From Nanobdellota archaeon (GTDB lineage: Archaea > Nanobdellota > Nanobdellia > Pacearchaeales > GW2011-AR1), in the NCBI GenBank assembly GCA_022563455.1, contig JADFNI010000003.1:1-44667 (forward strand): a stretch of 44,667 nt of DNA. The letters run 5' to 3'. Made by a program: the position numbers and the translations under genes. Each line of letters opens with the position of its first letter. Position 1 is the first letter of the stretch. Below the pieces are notes generated by a model, which searched no databases, was not told the origin of the DNA, and saw nothing but the letters and a program-made list of their open reading frames with translations. Positions 18,437 to 27,794 of this stretch are shown in pieces.

Positions 18437-20017
18437 ATGAGTATGGGTGATATTAGAAAAATTATCAGATCGATAGTTCCTAAGCAAGATAAAATTAAGT
18501 GGGGAGAGCCGGTTTCGTCATATAGGATGGTGTTTGATTCACAGCAGAATCAGTTAGAGCCTATTTATTTTTGGATGCTTGATTTTATTCGAGATATGGG
18601 TTGGGAAACTAAAAAGATAACTGATAATTTTAGAGCTAGTCCTGGGTCTGGACAGTTTGGAGACATGGGACAGAGGGAGAGCTCTATGCAAAAACAGGGG
18701 ATGGAGATGCTCGGGAGCCTTAATCAAGTTATTAAGTCTGTTCTTAATTTGATTTACGACTTAAGAGAGTTTGAGATTAGGCTTGAGAGTTATGACGATT
18801 ATAGTTCTTCGAAAAAGGACGCGCGTTACAGGGGGATGTTGTCGTTGAAACAGATTTGGATGGATACAGTTGACATCAAGAAAGGGAATGGGTCGATTAA
18901 TGTTATGTCTAGTCAGGCAGGTTTTGTTACACTTAGAGATTTATTTTTTATGGTTGATGACGAAGAGAGTTTGAAAAAAATAAGCAATAAGAAGGATGGA
19001 GTTGTAAATGATCAGACAAGTAGGATTTTGACACCTAGGCTTGACGAATTTTGGAAGTGGGTTAATTATTCTGAAAAGGAACTTAGGAAAAGGATGAATA
19101 TTGAAAGGAGTTATTTGAAGAGTCAAGTTGAGACGATAAAAATGTATTCTTCTTGGATGAAACCATATCTTCGTGCTGCTGAGGAACTTAGACAGAAAGG
19201 GTTCGATGATGATGCGGCTCTTGTTCATGCATTTAGTACTACGATGTTTGAACTTGTACTTCTTTGTCATAAAACGATTGATGATGCTCAGCTTAATGAA
19301 CCTTCTAGGGATGATCCTTCTGAAAGGTTTAAGGATTATAAACTAAAGAGGAATTATCATCCTGTTATGATTATTTCTTTTAAGTATCGGGGACATGTTT
19401 CTCAAAGGGTTACGCAAAAAGGAGATATCGGGTTTGCCGGGGGTGGAAGAATTGAAATGCAGTTTGATTCTTATTCTCTTAATGAACAAGAGTTGAAAAT
19501 TGTTAAGAAGAAGTTTGAAGATGATGAGCGGGCGGAAACTATGGAGTTTTCTAGTGATATAGCGGTGGATGCCTTAGTTGAACTTAGGGAAGATATTGAA
19601 CACTTTTTAGATGATTCTTGGAAAAAGGATGAAGTTAAAGAGAAGAGACGAGAAGAGGAGGACATTAATCCTTTTAGCGCTCTTGGGGATTTGTTTAAGT
19701 CCTTGTTTGGGTTTAAAACTAAAACGAAAAGGGAAGAAGAGGGGAAGAAAGTTACAGATATTAAGGAAGTTAAGAAGGATAATTATGTTGAGCGGGCTGT
19801 TAGAGTTGATGCTGCTGAAAAGGCTGCTGAGGGGCTTTATTTTGTTTATGATATTTATAAGAAATCGCATGGGATGGCGTCTGCTCCGAATGAAGGATTT
19901 GATATTGCCCCTGAGGAGAAGATTGGTGAAAGGGACGTTGAATTTGGAGATGTTTTTATGGGTCAGGGTGGTAATCCTGGAGAAATCGGCGAGAAACTTT
20001 GGAAGAGGAATGATTAA
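18437..20017 (+). CDS. Large soluble hypothetical protein
   Basis: 526 residues with no membrane segment. The N-terminal two thirds are helical with charged and aromatic residues (LEPIYFWMLDFIRDMGW, LYFVYDIYKK near the end). A central KYRGHVSQRVTQKGDIGFAG segment looks beta. A Lys/Glu-rich stretch (about 385-440) frames a PFSALGDLFKSLFGF motif. An ATG two codons downstream is an equally possible start. The next two genes run the same way and may form a unit with it. No family recognised. Confidence 0.75.
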   Translation: MSMGDIRKIIRSIVPKQDKIKWGEPVSSYRMVFDSQQNQLEPIYFWMLDFIRDMGWETKKITDNFRASPGSGQFGDMGQRESSMQKQGMEMLGSLNQVIKSVLNLIYDLREFEIRLESYDDYSSSKKDARYRGMLSLKQIWMDTVDIKKGNGSINVMSSQAGFVTLRDLFFMVDDEESLKKISNKKDGVVNDQTSRILTPRLDEFWKWVNYSEKELRKRMNIERSYLKSQVETIKMYSSWMKPYLRAAEELRQKGFDDDAALVHAFSTTMFELVLLCHKTIDDAQLNEPSRDDPSERFKDYKLKRNYHPVMIISFKYRGHVSQRVTQKGDIGFAGGGRIEMQFDSYSLNEQELKIVKKKFEDDERAETMEFSSDIAVDALVELREDIEHFLDDSWKKDEVKEKRREEEDINPFSALGDLFKSLFGFKTKTKREEEGKKVTDIKEVKKDNYVERAVRVDAAEKAAEGLYFVYDIYKKSHGMASAPNEGFDIAPEEKIGERDVEFGDVFMGQGGNPGEIGEKLWKRND

Positions 20018-20040
20018 GGGTGCCGCAGTTCTGCATACCC
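20018..20040 (+). other. Small hairpin after the 526-residue protein
   Basis: GGGT/ACCC outer and GCAG/CTGC inner pairs form a short imperfect stem just after the stop codon. There is no T-run, so it is a weak terminator candidate. Confidence 0.3.
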
Positions 20041-20100
20041 CTGAAGAGCTGAATAAGGGAGCATAGAAAATTAATTAAGGTCATGTTTCTTTTGTTTTGT

Positions 20101-20718
20101 ATGGAAAAAGAGAAGAAGACTCGTGATTTAGATGATGATGAATTTTTAGAAGATGAAGCTGAAGAAGAGATTGACGATGGATCTAAAGATAATGATTCTT
20201 GGGGAATTGATACTCGTGTTTTGAAACCTGTTACTGAGTCTCGGAAAGTAAAAATGGAGGTTGTAAAAGAAGTTCTTCTTGAGAACTTGGTTGAGGATGC
20301 TCCAGTTTCTGAGATTTCTGATTTAAATTTGGAGTCGGAGAATTATGGTTCTTCTGTTTCAACTGAGGGATCTTTTCGGGGGAGTATGAGGGATAATTTA
20401 TCTAAGGGGGATGAGAAGAAAGAGCAGATGTATATGCCGGAGCAAGAGGAGGGAAAGAATTTTTATAAGTCTGGTCATACAGATATTACTGGGAATATCG
20501 TTTCTGGACTGTATAATTCTCGAACAAAAATTGATCCTAGTGGGGGGTCTTGGTCTACGGATACTCATTTGGGGACTAATGATATGAAGGATTCTCGAGG
20601 GATTGATGGAAAAGATCTTATTAATCAGAGAGATATACTTGAAGGGCATACCTTTAGGGGTCCAGGGGAGCGGGATGGTTTTTCTGCGATGGGCGGCGGG
20701 AAGCCGAAATACGAGTAG
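20101..20718 (+). CDS. Acidic, probably disordered hypothetical protein
   Basis: 205 residues from the ATG at 20101. A start at 20083 would add MFLLFC, which is possible but less like this product. The first 30 residues are an Asp/Glu run (DLDDDEFLEDEAEEEIDD). The rest is Ser/Gly/Asp-rich with low complexity and ends in GGGKPKYE. It lies between the 526-residue protein and the TIM barrel and closes with a strong hairpin terminator. Function unknown. Confidence 0.65.
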   Translation: MEKEKKTRDLDDDEFLEDEAEEEIDDGSKDNDSWGIDTRVLKPVTESRKVKMEVVKEVLLENLVEDAPVSEISDLNLESENYGSSVSTEGSFRGSMRDNLSKGDEKKEQMYMPEQEEGKNFYKSGHTDITGNIVSGLYNSRTKIDPSGGSWSTDTHLGTNDMKDSRGIDGKDLINQRDILEGHTFRGPGERDGFSAMGGGKPKYE

Positions 20719-20722
20719 AAAT

Positions 20723-20744
20723 AAAAAACACATTCGTGTTTTTT
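20723..20744 (+). terminator. Hairpin terminator
   Basis: Perfect 9-bp stem AAAAAACAC / GTGTTTTTT around an ATTC loop, 5 nt after the stop of the acidic protein. The T-rich descending arm fits intrinsic termination in archaea. Confidence 0.65.
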
Positions 20745-20795
20745 AGGTTGGTAGATAAGAAATGTATCAGAATATCTAGATAGGGTTGAGGCAAA

Positions 20796-20805
20796 TTATA
20801 AATAC
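20796..20805 (+). promoter_or_regulatory. TATA-like box for the TIM-barrel gene
   Basis: TTATAAATAC lies about 25 nt before the ATG at 20826. No SD is present, so the transcript is probably leaderless. Confidence 0.6.
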
Positions 20806-20825
20806 TACTTTTAACTAGTTATTTT

Positions 20826-22748
20826 ATGGGAGAATTTGGTGTAGAATCGTTTTATGGAGGGGGAGGGTCTTCTTTTGATCCTAGTCCTGATGGGCCTTTT
20901 GTTGGGTATCAGTTGAATCCTACGACGATTGGTTTTGCAACGAATCCTATGACTCCTGAGCAGTTGAACGAGTTTCAGCGAGGGGTTAGGTCTGGAGCTA
21001 AAGTTATTGAAATAAATTTAAATAATTTGCAGGGAGAAGTTCATCAGCAAGTGCCTACTCAACATCTTCAGGAAATGAGGGCTCTTTCGAAGATTACTGG
21101 AATTAGTCCGAGCATTCATGGGCCTCTCGTAGATGCTGCAGGATTTAGTGAACAGAGAGGGATTTGGAGTGAGGAGAATAGAGACCAAAACGAGAGGATA
21201 ATGTTTGCTGCAATGGAAAAGGCTAAGATAGTTGATCCTGATAAGAATATTCCCGTGGTTTTTCATTCGTCTAATATGCTTGGGGGAGGGACTTTGTATA
21301 CTCCAGAAAAAAAAGATGGGAAAACTATTTTTAAAGAAGAGGTCGTTCCGATTTATAACAGGGCCACTAAGCAACTTGATCCGGTGACTGAGAAAAAGAG
21401 ATATCATATTGGGGGAGGGGATACTGATGATCCTAAAAATTCTCAACCATTTGAATATACTCCGACTGCTGATGAGACTATTGAGATTCGGAATAGTACT
21501 TCTTGGCAGAATGAGATAAAGAGTCTTACTCTTGAAAAGAAGTATGGAGATGATATTTTAAAAGATACTGTGAATAGTGCATATGGGCGTTTTGCTATTC
21601 AAGGAAAGCCGCTTCCGGGGCCGATTACTAATGAGGATATTGGAAATGCTGAAGGAGAATTTGGAAATGGGCTTAATAAGGCTGATATTATTTTATCAAA
21701 TAGCAGGGCTGCTTTTAATTCTCTTTTTGAACAGGCTTATGAATATGGGACTTCAGAACAACAAAAAGAGCTTAAGACAATGTCAGATAATTTTGGAAGT
21801 GAACAAGCAAACTTTCAGAAAAAGTTAAAAGAGGAGTCGAAAATGGATGCAAAAGATAGAACTATTGGGCCTGGAATGGATCTTGTTGTTAGATCGGAAA
21901 TGCAAGATAAATACTTGCAAAAGATGCTCCAGATAACTGGCAGGGAGGCTCCTAAGACTTTTATTCGAGCGGAGACTTTTGCGATGGATGAGGCTGCGAA
22001 GACTTTTGGGAATGTTGCGACTCGATCATTTAATGAACTTGGGGCTGGGTCTGCTCCTGTTATTGCTATTGAAAATGTTTGGAATGGAGCAATGTTTTCT
22101 CGTGGAAAGGATATGAAGAATCTTGTTTTGAAGTCTCGTGAAGTTATGACTAAGAACTTGATGGAAGACGGGATGGAAAAAGATGTCGCTAAGGATGTCG
22201 CTAAAAAGCAAATAGGGATGAATTTTGATCTTGGACATTTTAATATGTTTAGGAAGAAAGGGTTTACGACAGAGGACATGGCTGGAGAAGTTAAGGAGTT
22301 TGCGGAATATATTAATTACATGCATATAACTGATAACTTCGGTTTTAGTGATGAGCATTTTTATCCTGGGCAGGGAAATGTTCCCTTTAAGGAATTTTTT
22401 AGGGAAATAGCTAAGAAGCATCCAGATATTCATTCTTTTAAAAAGATTGTTGAAAGTGGAGGAATTGAGCATCGGAATATGGGGGGGAGGAGTGCTCATG
22501 CATTTAATTTAGCGGCTTTTGGAGTTCCAATATTTGGAGCAAATTCTTATGGGAGTGGTATGGCTCCTACGTTTGACCGAGGGCTTGATACTGTCGGAGC
22601 TTATTTTGGAGGATATGGAGATACTAGTCCTTCGATTCATCATAGCTTGTACGGGGCAGGATTTACAACACTTCCTGGTTCTTTTGGAGGAATTATGCCT
22701 GGAGCTGACACTGGAAGAAGTAGATTTGGTGGAACTCCTATGAGTTAG
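20826..22748 (+). CDS. Xylose-isomerase-like / AP-endonuclease-2-like TIM-barrel protein
   Basis: 640 residues. Pieces of the PF01261 barrel are seen in order: AKVIEINLNN (strand 1-2), SPSIHGPL (about 98), VVFHSSNM (about 148), IAIENVW (about 415), MNFDLGHFNMF (about 466), NYMHITDNF (about 498) and DEHFYPGQGNVPF (about 512). These His/Glu/Asp residues sit where the family binds divalent metals. A helical insertion of about 240 residues separates strands, and a Gly/Ser-rich tail follows. Family members are sugar isomerases/epimerases or endonuclease IV. The large insertion makes the substrate unpredictable. Confidence 0.75.
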   Translation: MGEFGVESFYGGGGSSFDPSPDGPFVGYQLNPTTIGFATNPMTPEQLNEFQRGVRSGAKVIEINLNNLQGEVHQQVPTQHLQEMRALSKITGISPSIHGPLVDAAGFSEQRGIWSEENRDQNERIMFAAMEKAKIVDPDKNIPVVFHSSNMLGGGTLYTPEKKDGKTIFKEEVVPIYNRATKQLDPVTEKKRYHIGGGDTDDPKNSQPFEYTPTADETIEIRNSTSWQNEIKSLTLEKKYGDDILKDTVNSAYGRFAIQGKPLPGPITNEDIGNAEGEFGNGLNKADIILSNSRAAFNSLFEQAYEYGTSEQQKELKTMSDNFGSEQANFQKKLKEESKMDAKDRTIGPGMDLVVRSEMQDKYLQKMLQITGREAPKTFIRAETFAMDEAAKTFGNVATRSFNELGAGSAPVIAIENVWNGAMFSRGKDMKNLVLKSREVMTKNLMEDGMEKDVAKDVAKKQIGMNFDLGHFNMFRKKGFTTEDMAGEVKEFAEYINYMHITDNFGFSDEHFYPGQGNVPFKEFFREIAKKHPDIHSFKKIVESGGIEHRNMGGRSAHAFNLAAFGVPIFGANSYGSGMAPTFDRGLDTVGAYFGGYGDTSPSIHHSLYGAGFTTLPGSFGGIMPGADTGRSRFGGTPMS

Positions 22749-22841
22749 GGTTTTGTTGATTTATTTTTCACAGATTTTCCATCTTGGAATTAGGTTTGGT
22801 TTAATAACCTTTATAAAAGTCATTAGTATATATTAATAAAG

Positions 22842-23702
22842 ATGGTGAAAGAAAAGAAGGTTGGTAGTAGTCCTAAGGTTGTTTTGAAGAAATCTGCTAA
22901 GCCGGATACTATGAAGATTGTTCGGGAGCGAGAAATTGCGATGGACTTTGGTCTTAAAGTTTACAAGGAATTTGATCAGATGATTAAGTCTATTGTTCTT
23001 TTTGGATCGAGCGCTAAACGAATGTCGAATAGAAAATCTGATATAGATATTCTTATTTTGATTGATGACATTGGTGTTAATTGGGATATGGAGCTTATTG
23101 CTTGGTATAGGGAGGAACTTGGAAAGTTGATTTTGAGAAATCCTTATGTTAAACCTCTTCATATTAATACGATGAGGCTTTCTACTTGGTGGGAGGATCT
23201 TCTTCGAGGAGACCCTGTTGTTCTTAATGTTCTTCGGTATGGAGATCCTCTTATTGATTTTGGTGGTTTTTTTACTCCGTTAAAAGTCTTGATGGCTCGA
23301 GGGAAAATTAGGTCTACACCTGAAGCGATTTATACACTGCTTAGTCGAAGTCCTAAGCATTTGGCTGGGTCTCGTCGTTCGCTTCTTGCAGCGGTTGATG
23401 GACTTTATTGGACGATGATTGATTCTGCGCATGCAGCTTTAATTGCTGCTAATATAGAACCCACGTCACCTGAAAATATTGGAGATGCATTATATGAAAA
23501 TTTTGTTTCAAAAAAAATGCTTCATAAAAAATTTGTGAAATATTATGAGGAAGTGCATGGAATCTCTAAAGCGATAATTCATGGAAGGGTGGAAAGAGTA
23601 TCTGGAAAAGATTTAGATGAATGGTTAAAAATGAGTGAGGAATTTTTAAAAGAGATGAATAAACTTGTAGATGAAATAATAAAAAATAGGACTGATTCGT
23701 AG
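22842..23702 (+). CDS. MNT-type nucleotidyltransferase fused to a HEPN-like helical domain
   Basis: 286 residues. The pol-beta-like core reads LFGSSAKRMSNRKSDIDIL: GS at 55-56 and DxD at 67/69, the minimal nucleotidyltransferase signature. The C-terminal half is all-helical (SRRSLLAAVDGLYWTMIDSA, then AANIEPTSPENIGDAL) like HEPN or KNTase-C helices. In bacteria MNT and HEPN are usually two adjacent toxin-antitoxin genes; here they appear as one chain. A TATA-like TTTATAAAAG lies about 25-30 nt before the ATG. The stop abuts the convergent gene with no gap. Confidence 0.75.
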   Translation: MVKEKKVGSSPKVVLKKSAKPDTMKIVREREIAMDFGLKVYKEFDQMIKSIVLFGSSAKRMSNRKSDIDILILIDDIGVNWDMELIAWYREELGKLILRNPYVKPLHINTMRLSTWWEDLLRGDPVVLNVLRYGDPLIDFGGFFTPLKVLMARGKIRSTPEAIYTLLSRSPKHLAGSRRSLLAAVDGLYWTMIDSAHAALIAANIEPTSPENIGDALYENFVSKKMLHKKFVKYYEEVHGISKAIIHGRVERVSGKDLDEWLKMSEEFLKEMNKLVDEIIKNRTDS

Positions 23703-24626
23703 TTATTTTTCTGTTTGATTTTGCTTGGAGTTTCTAGCTTCTTCTTCCTCTTGTTCTCTTGCAGAATATCCGTCTTCAGCCATTTGCATTAGGGTGTTTA
23801 ATAAGCCTTGTGAGTCTTGTAAAGCATTATTATATTTTTCTGCTATTTCTTCTGTTTTAGCTTTAATCTCTTTTTTAATTCTCACAAGGTTTTCTCTTGA
23901 AGGGCTTTGTTTTAGATCATCCATTTTTCTTTGTACCTCTGTTTCATATTCTTGAAGTTCTGCTCTTTGGGGCTCTGCTGCAATGTAGGCGTTTTCTATA
24001 TTTTGTGAAATAAAATCTGTGACACCTATGCTTTCAATAAGTCTTAATTGGGCGTTTGTTTGCCATTGTTCTATCTGAGCTTTTGCGCCCTCTGTTGAGA
24101 GTCCTGAATAGAATGCTTTTACTACCCCTGTAACTTTCATCTCGTTCTCGAAATATTCTCTTGGATCAGTTAGCTGAGTCATTATTTTTCTTGACTCTTC
24201 TAGTTGGTCCACTACACTGTTGAATTCATCTGAATCTCCATGGAAATATGGGACTCCTACTCCTAAGGCGTATCTGGATAATGTTTTTTCTGGATCTACT
24301 GTCCAAGCGAGATCTGCTAAGTGTTTTGAGTTTATTCTACCGAATCCTAATCGCTGTTCTAATGAATATTGTTCAACTGACTTTTTTGTTCCTGCTAGCT
24401 CTTCTTCAGAATGTGTCTCAAATAAAGAATAGTCTCCAGTCAGCATCTGTGCGTATTCGTCTAAGTCTGCTGCTAGTAACTTTCTATAGTCCCTAGATCT
24501 TTCAATAAATTCACTAATGTTCCAAGCGTCATGTTTTTCTAGTGTTTTGTATTTGCTTTCGAATGGGCCCGCAGATCCTCTAATATAATTTTTAATTCCT
24601 GATTGGTCTCTATGCGTTTTTACCAT
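23703..24626 (-). CDS. Helical coiled-coil hypothetical protein
   Basis: 307 residues, almost all helix, without membrane segments. The centre has a TDPREYFENEMKVTGVV region. A long coiled coil (about 215-290) is rich in Glu/Lys/Gln and ends in EEEEARNSKQ. A minus-strand TATA-like CTTTATATAC lies about 25-30 nt before the ATG. Its stop codon directly abuts the stop of the nucleotidyltransferase. No family recognised. Confidence 0.7.
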   Translation of the reverse strand: MVKTHRDQSGIKNYIRGSAGPFESKYKTLEKHDAWNISEFIERSRDYRKLLAADLDEYAQMLTGDYSLFETHSEEELAGTKKSVEQYSLEQRLGFGRINSKHLADLAWTVDPEKTLSRYALGVGVPYFHGDSDEFNSVVDQLEESRKIMTQLTDPREYFENEMKVTGVVKAFYSGLSTEGAKAQIEQWQTNAQLRLIESIGVTDFISQNIENAYIAAEPQRAELQEYETEVQRKMDDLKQSPSRENLVRIKKEIKAKTEEIAEKYNNALQDSQGLLNTLMQMAEDGYSAREQEEEEARNSKQNQTEK

Positions 24627-24707
24627 GGATAGAATGAATGGAAATAGTATATAAAGTTTTCTGTATGTTGTATCTATAAAGGAGTGACAATATTTGATTA
24701 AAGGTAG

Positions 24708-27443
24708 TTAATCAAAGATATCTTCTTTTTTTGGTTCAGTTTTTTGTTCTTCTTCAGGATTATGGTTGTCTGTATCTATATTTTCTACAACTTCTACGTC
24801 GCTTGTTGGTTCGTGGTTTTCAACTGGTTTATCTTCTACGATTTCTTGAGCTGTTGTATTTTCTTCTATGACTTGGGCAGCTTCTTCATTTTCTTCAGGC
24901 ACGTTTTCTTCTTCGGTTGATTCTTCTTCTTCTTCTTCTTCGGTTGATTCCTCCTCCTCTAACAAATCTTCCACTACAGGGCCATTTTTTTCTATTTCTT
25001 CTGCTCGAACTAGCTCATCGCTTTGTCTTTCCTTTAATTCAGTATCTATTGAATTTTCATCATCTATTTCATCTATTTTTCCTTGCCCTTCTATTGATTG
25101 CGCATCTTCTGAATGTTTTGCCTGTTCATTTTCTTCTTGTGGTTCTTCTACTTCTTCTTCAATCTTATTTTCTTCTACTTCGTCTACAGATTCGCCGTTT
25201 TCTAATTTTTGAACTAAGACTGAGATTTCTTTTGCGACATCTGCATTTACTGAAATTGAGTCAATTCCTTGTTTTACTAAGAACTTTACCATTTCTTTGT
25301 TGGATCCTGCTTGACCGCAAATTGAAGTTGTGACTCCTTGTTTTTTACATTCTCTAATTACTCTGGAGATTTGTTTTAGGACTGCCCAGTTTGTTTCGTC
25401 ATAGATAAATTGAACGTCTTCGTTTCCTCTGTCGATTGCTAAGGTATATTGTGTAAGGTCGTTTGTTCCAAATGAGATGAAATCGATTCCGACTTCACAA
25501 ATGTCTTTTATCATTATCACTGCTGCTGGCGTTTCAATCATTACTCCAAATTCAACGTTATCCATTTCTAGTTCTTTGAAAACTTCTTTTGCGGCTTTTA
25601 CTTCTTCAACTGAAATTATTTGAGGAAACATTACTCCTAATTTATGGCCTTTGTTTGCTAAATTTTTAATTGCTCTTAGTTCTGCTTTAAGGATTCCTAA
25701 GTGTTTTAGTGAGAATCTTATTCCATGATTCCCAAGCATTGGGTTTTTTTCTATTTCTTTTGGTGCACCTGCAAGATTTGAATATTCATCGGATCTAATA
25801 TCTGAACTTCTTATCCAGATTTTTTTTCCAATAAATGTTTCTGCGATTTTTCCAAGACCCTCTTCTAACATATTTTGATATTCATCTAGGGTGTTGTTTT
25901 CTTCATGAAATAATGGGTGCTTTTCTGAACTTGCGATCAAACCTTCGAGTCTTACTAAACCTACACCGTCTGCTTTTGTTTTGGCGGCACGGCTGCTGAA
26001 TTTTGGAAGGTCTACTAAAACTTTTATTTTTATTTTTGTGTTAACGATTGGGAGGATCTCTACGGATTTGTTTTCGGCAATGCCTGCAAAAACTATTCCA
26101 TTAAATCCGTCAACTGTGACTTTATCTCCGTCTTTCATAACTTCGAGAGCGTTTCCAGTACCTACAACTGCTGGGATTCCCATTTCCCGAGATACAATTG
26201 CTGCATGTGCGGTTATTCCTCCTTCTGAGGTTACTATTCCTGCCGCCCTTTCCATTGTGACTACCATATCTGGGTTTGTCATTGTTGTGACTAGGATGTC
26301 TCCTTTCTTTATTTTTCCAAGATCTTCTGTAGACTTTATTATTTTTACCGTTCCTGAAGCGACACCTGGAGAAGCTGCCAAGCCTTCAGTTAATATTTGA
26401 CCATCAAGGTCTTCTGAATCTGAAATTTCTTTAGTTTTTTTAAGGGTTGTTATTGGTCTTGTTTGAAGGATGAATATTTCATCGTTTTCTATTGCGAATT
26501 CAATGTCTTGAGCTTTATTATAGTGCTTTTCTAGTTTTAGTGCATATTCTCCTAGCTGTTTTAGTTCATAAGTTTTCAAGACTCTTTGATTTGATTTTTC
26601 AGGAGTTAGTTGAATTGTTTTTGTAAGGCCACCTGCAGTACGAATAATTGCTAACTTTTTATCGGCAATTTTTTCTTCTTTAATCTCTAGATCTCTAGAT
26701 AACACATGCCCGTCCGGTTTTATTTTTCCGGAAACTATTCCTTCACCAAGGCCAAAGACAGATTCGATTAGTATTTCATCGGTATTTTTTACTGGATGTT
26801 TTGAGAAGATGACTCCTGCCTTATCTGCGTTTATCATTTTTTGAACAATTGCAGCTATTCCTACAAAAGCTTCGAATCCTTTTTTCTTTCGGTAGTAAAT
26901 GGATCTTGCGGTGAAAATTGAGGCGAAGACTTTTTTTATGGCTTCTATTAGTTCTCTGTTTCCTTTAATGTTTAAGAAAGATTCTTGTTGGCCTGCAAAA
27001 CTTGAATCGTCTAAGTCTTCTGCTGTGGCAGAACTTCTGACTGATACGAAAATTGGTTCTCTTGAAGATTTTAATATGGCTAGAGCTCCAGGGGATCCTT
27101 CAAGGCTTTTTAAATCTATATTGAAATGATCATAGGCCTCGGTGATTTTTGAACTTAGGTCTTCTGGCATTTTTGCAGAATTTATTAATTCTCTTATTTC
27201 TTTTGATTTTTCTGTTAAATTGTCCGTGTCATCTACGTCAATTCTTTTTAGAAGATCTTTTATTTGGTCTTTTATTTTAGTTTCTTTTAAGAATTTAGAG
27301 AATGCATCAGTTGTTACGACGAAAGCTTGTGGAACTGGGAAATGCGAATTGTACATTTCTCCGAGGTTTGCTCCTTTTCCTCCTGCGAGATTTAAGTCGG
27401 ATTTAGAAAGGTCGGAGAGCCATGCAATGTATTTATCACCCAT
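24708..27443 (-). CDS. ppsA: Phosphoenolpyruvate synthase (pyruvate, water dikinase) with long acidic tail
   Basis: 911 residues. It converts pyruvate, ATP and water to PEP, AMP and phosphate, the entry to gluconeogenesis. Seen: PPDK N-terminal ATP-grasp (GGKGANLGEM; SVRSSATAEDLDDSSFAGQQ), the swivelling phosphohistidine loop GGITAHAAIVSREMGIPAV (His near 413), and the C-terminal PEP/pyruvate barrel (GVMIETPAAV; SICGQAGS with the catalytic Cys near 709). A normal enzyme ends near residue 755. Here about 155 further residues are almost purely Glu/Asp with Asn/Gln/Ser/Val and no predicted fold, an unusual extension. Promoter: TTAAATACC, about 25 nt upstream on the minus strand. Confidence 0.9.
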   Translation of the reverse strand: MGDKYIAWLSDLSKSDLNLAGGKGANLGEMYNSHFPVPQAFVVTTDAFSKFLKETKIKDQIKDLLKRIDVDDTDNLTEKSKEIRELINSAKMPEDLSSKITEAYDHFNIDLKSLEGSPGALAILKSSREPIFVSVRSSATAEDLDDSSFAGQQESFLNIKGNRELIEAIKKVFASIFTARSIYYRKKKGFEAFVGIAAIVQKMINADKAGVIFSKHPVKNTDEILIESVFGLGEGIVSGKIKPDGHVLSRDLEIKEEKIADKKLAIIRTAGGLTKTIQLTPEKSNQRVLKTYELKQLGEYALKLEKHYNKAQDIEFAIENDEIFILQTRPITTLKKTKEISDSEDLDGQILTEGLAASPGVASGTVKIIKSTEDLGKIKKGDILVTTMTNPDMVVTMERAAGIVTSEGGITAHAAIVSREMGIPAVVGTGNALEVMKDGDKVTVDGFNGIVFAGIAENKSVEILPIVNTKIKIKVLVDLPKFSSRAAKTKADGVGLVRLEGLIASSEKHPLFHEENNTLDEYQNMLEEGLGKIAETFIGKKIWIRSSDIRSDEYSNLAGAPKEIEKNPMLGNHGIRFSLKHLGILKAELRAIKNLANKGHKLGVMFPQIISVEEVKAAKEVFKELEMDNVEFGVMIETPAAVIMIKDICEVGIDFISFGTNDLTQYTLAIDRGNEDVQFIYDETNWAVLKQISRVIRECKKQGVTTSICGQAGSNKEMVKFLVKQGIDSISVNADVAKEISVLVQKLENGESVDEVEENKIEEEVEEPQEENEQAKHSEDAQSIEGQGKIDEIDDENSIDTELKERQSDELVRAEEIEKNGPVVEDLLEEEESTEEEEEEESTEEENVPEENEEAAQVIEENTTAQEIVEDKPVENHEPTSDVEVVENIDTDNHNPEEEQKTEPKKEDIFD

Positions 27444-27459
27444 AAGGGGATTAGCCTCT

Positions 27460-27470
27460 AGAGGTATTTA
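27460..27470 (-). promoter_or_regulatory. TATA-like box for ppsA
   Basis: On the minus strand CTTAAATACC lies about 20-25 nt before the ppsA ATG, with no SD. A GGGGC/GCCCC mini-hairpin follows on the island side (27491-27504). Confidence 0.5.
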
Positions 27471-27514
27471 AGTCTTGCTCCTGATTTTGAGGGGCTTTGC
27501 CCCCTTTGTACAAT

Positions 27515-27772
27515 CTATCTTGTTGAATAGGGTATATTAGAGTATATAGATTTTGATAAATTTTTTTTATAGGGTCTAGAGAATATGGCTTGTTTAGTAT
27601 ATATGTTATGATATAGTATATTAAAGTCTATAGATTTGAGCAAAAAAAAAGAGGGTTTTAAATTTTTTTGGTAAATAAATGTAAGTAACCCCCACCAGCA
27701 GGAGTCGGACCTGATCTGGTGGAGGCTTTTTACTAAAGATTTCTCTGATTCAGACGATTCTGACATTTCCAA
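27515..27772 (-). CDS. Last island ORF, probably running through the junction
   Basis: An AAGGAG (27780-27785) with 7-nt spacing points to TTG at 27772, or ATG two codons later. The first about 30 residues (MSESSESEKSLVKSLHQIRS) have island-like composition. Beyond about 27680 the frame continues in AT-rich flank DNA and encodes Lys/Ile/Tyr-rich sequence. I read it as a cassette ORF cut at the island edge and extended by chance. Function unknown. Confidence 0.35.
   Translation of the reverse strand: MEMSESSESEKSLVKSLHQIRSDSCWWGLLTFIYQKNLKPSFFLLKSIDFNILYHNIYTKQAIFSRPYKKNLSKSIYSNIPYSTR
27531..27642 (+). repeat. Imperfect 24-bp direct repeat at the island edge
   Basis: GTATATTAGAGTATATAGAT at about 27533 recurs as GTATATTAAAGTCTATAGAT at about 27620. 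The DNA here is very AT-rich, like the archaeal flank. It could be a paired promoter element or a remnant of insertion. Confidence 0.4.
27689..27725. other. Strong hairpin at the left island edge
   Basis: Arms CCCCCACCAG (27689-27698) and CTGGTGGAGG (27716-27725) pair over 10 positions with one wobble. Inside, CAGG/CCTG closes a 7-nt loop. It is followed by a short T-run on the plus strand. It could be a terminator facing the flank. Confidence 0.5.
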
Positions 27773-27794
27773 GATTTTGCTCCTTGGTTGTCGA

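Noticed and set aside
27689..27725. tRNA-like acceptor/T-arm minihelix
   Set aside because: The 7-nt loop TCCGACT recalls a T-loop, but position 55 is wrong and no D or anticodon arm exists.
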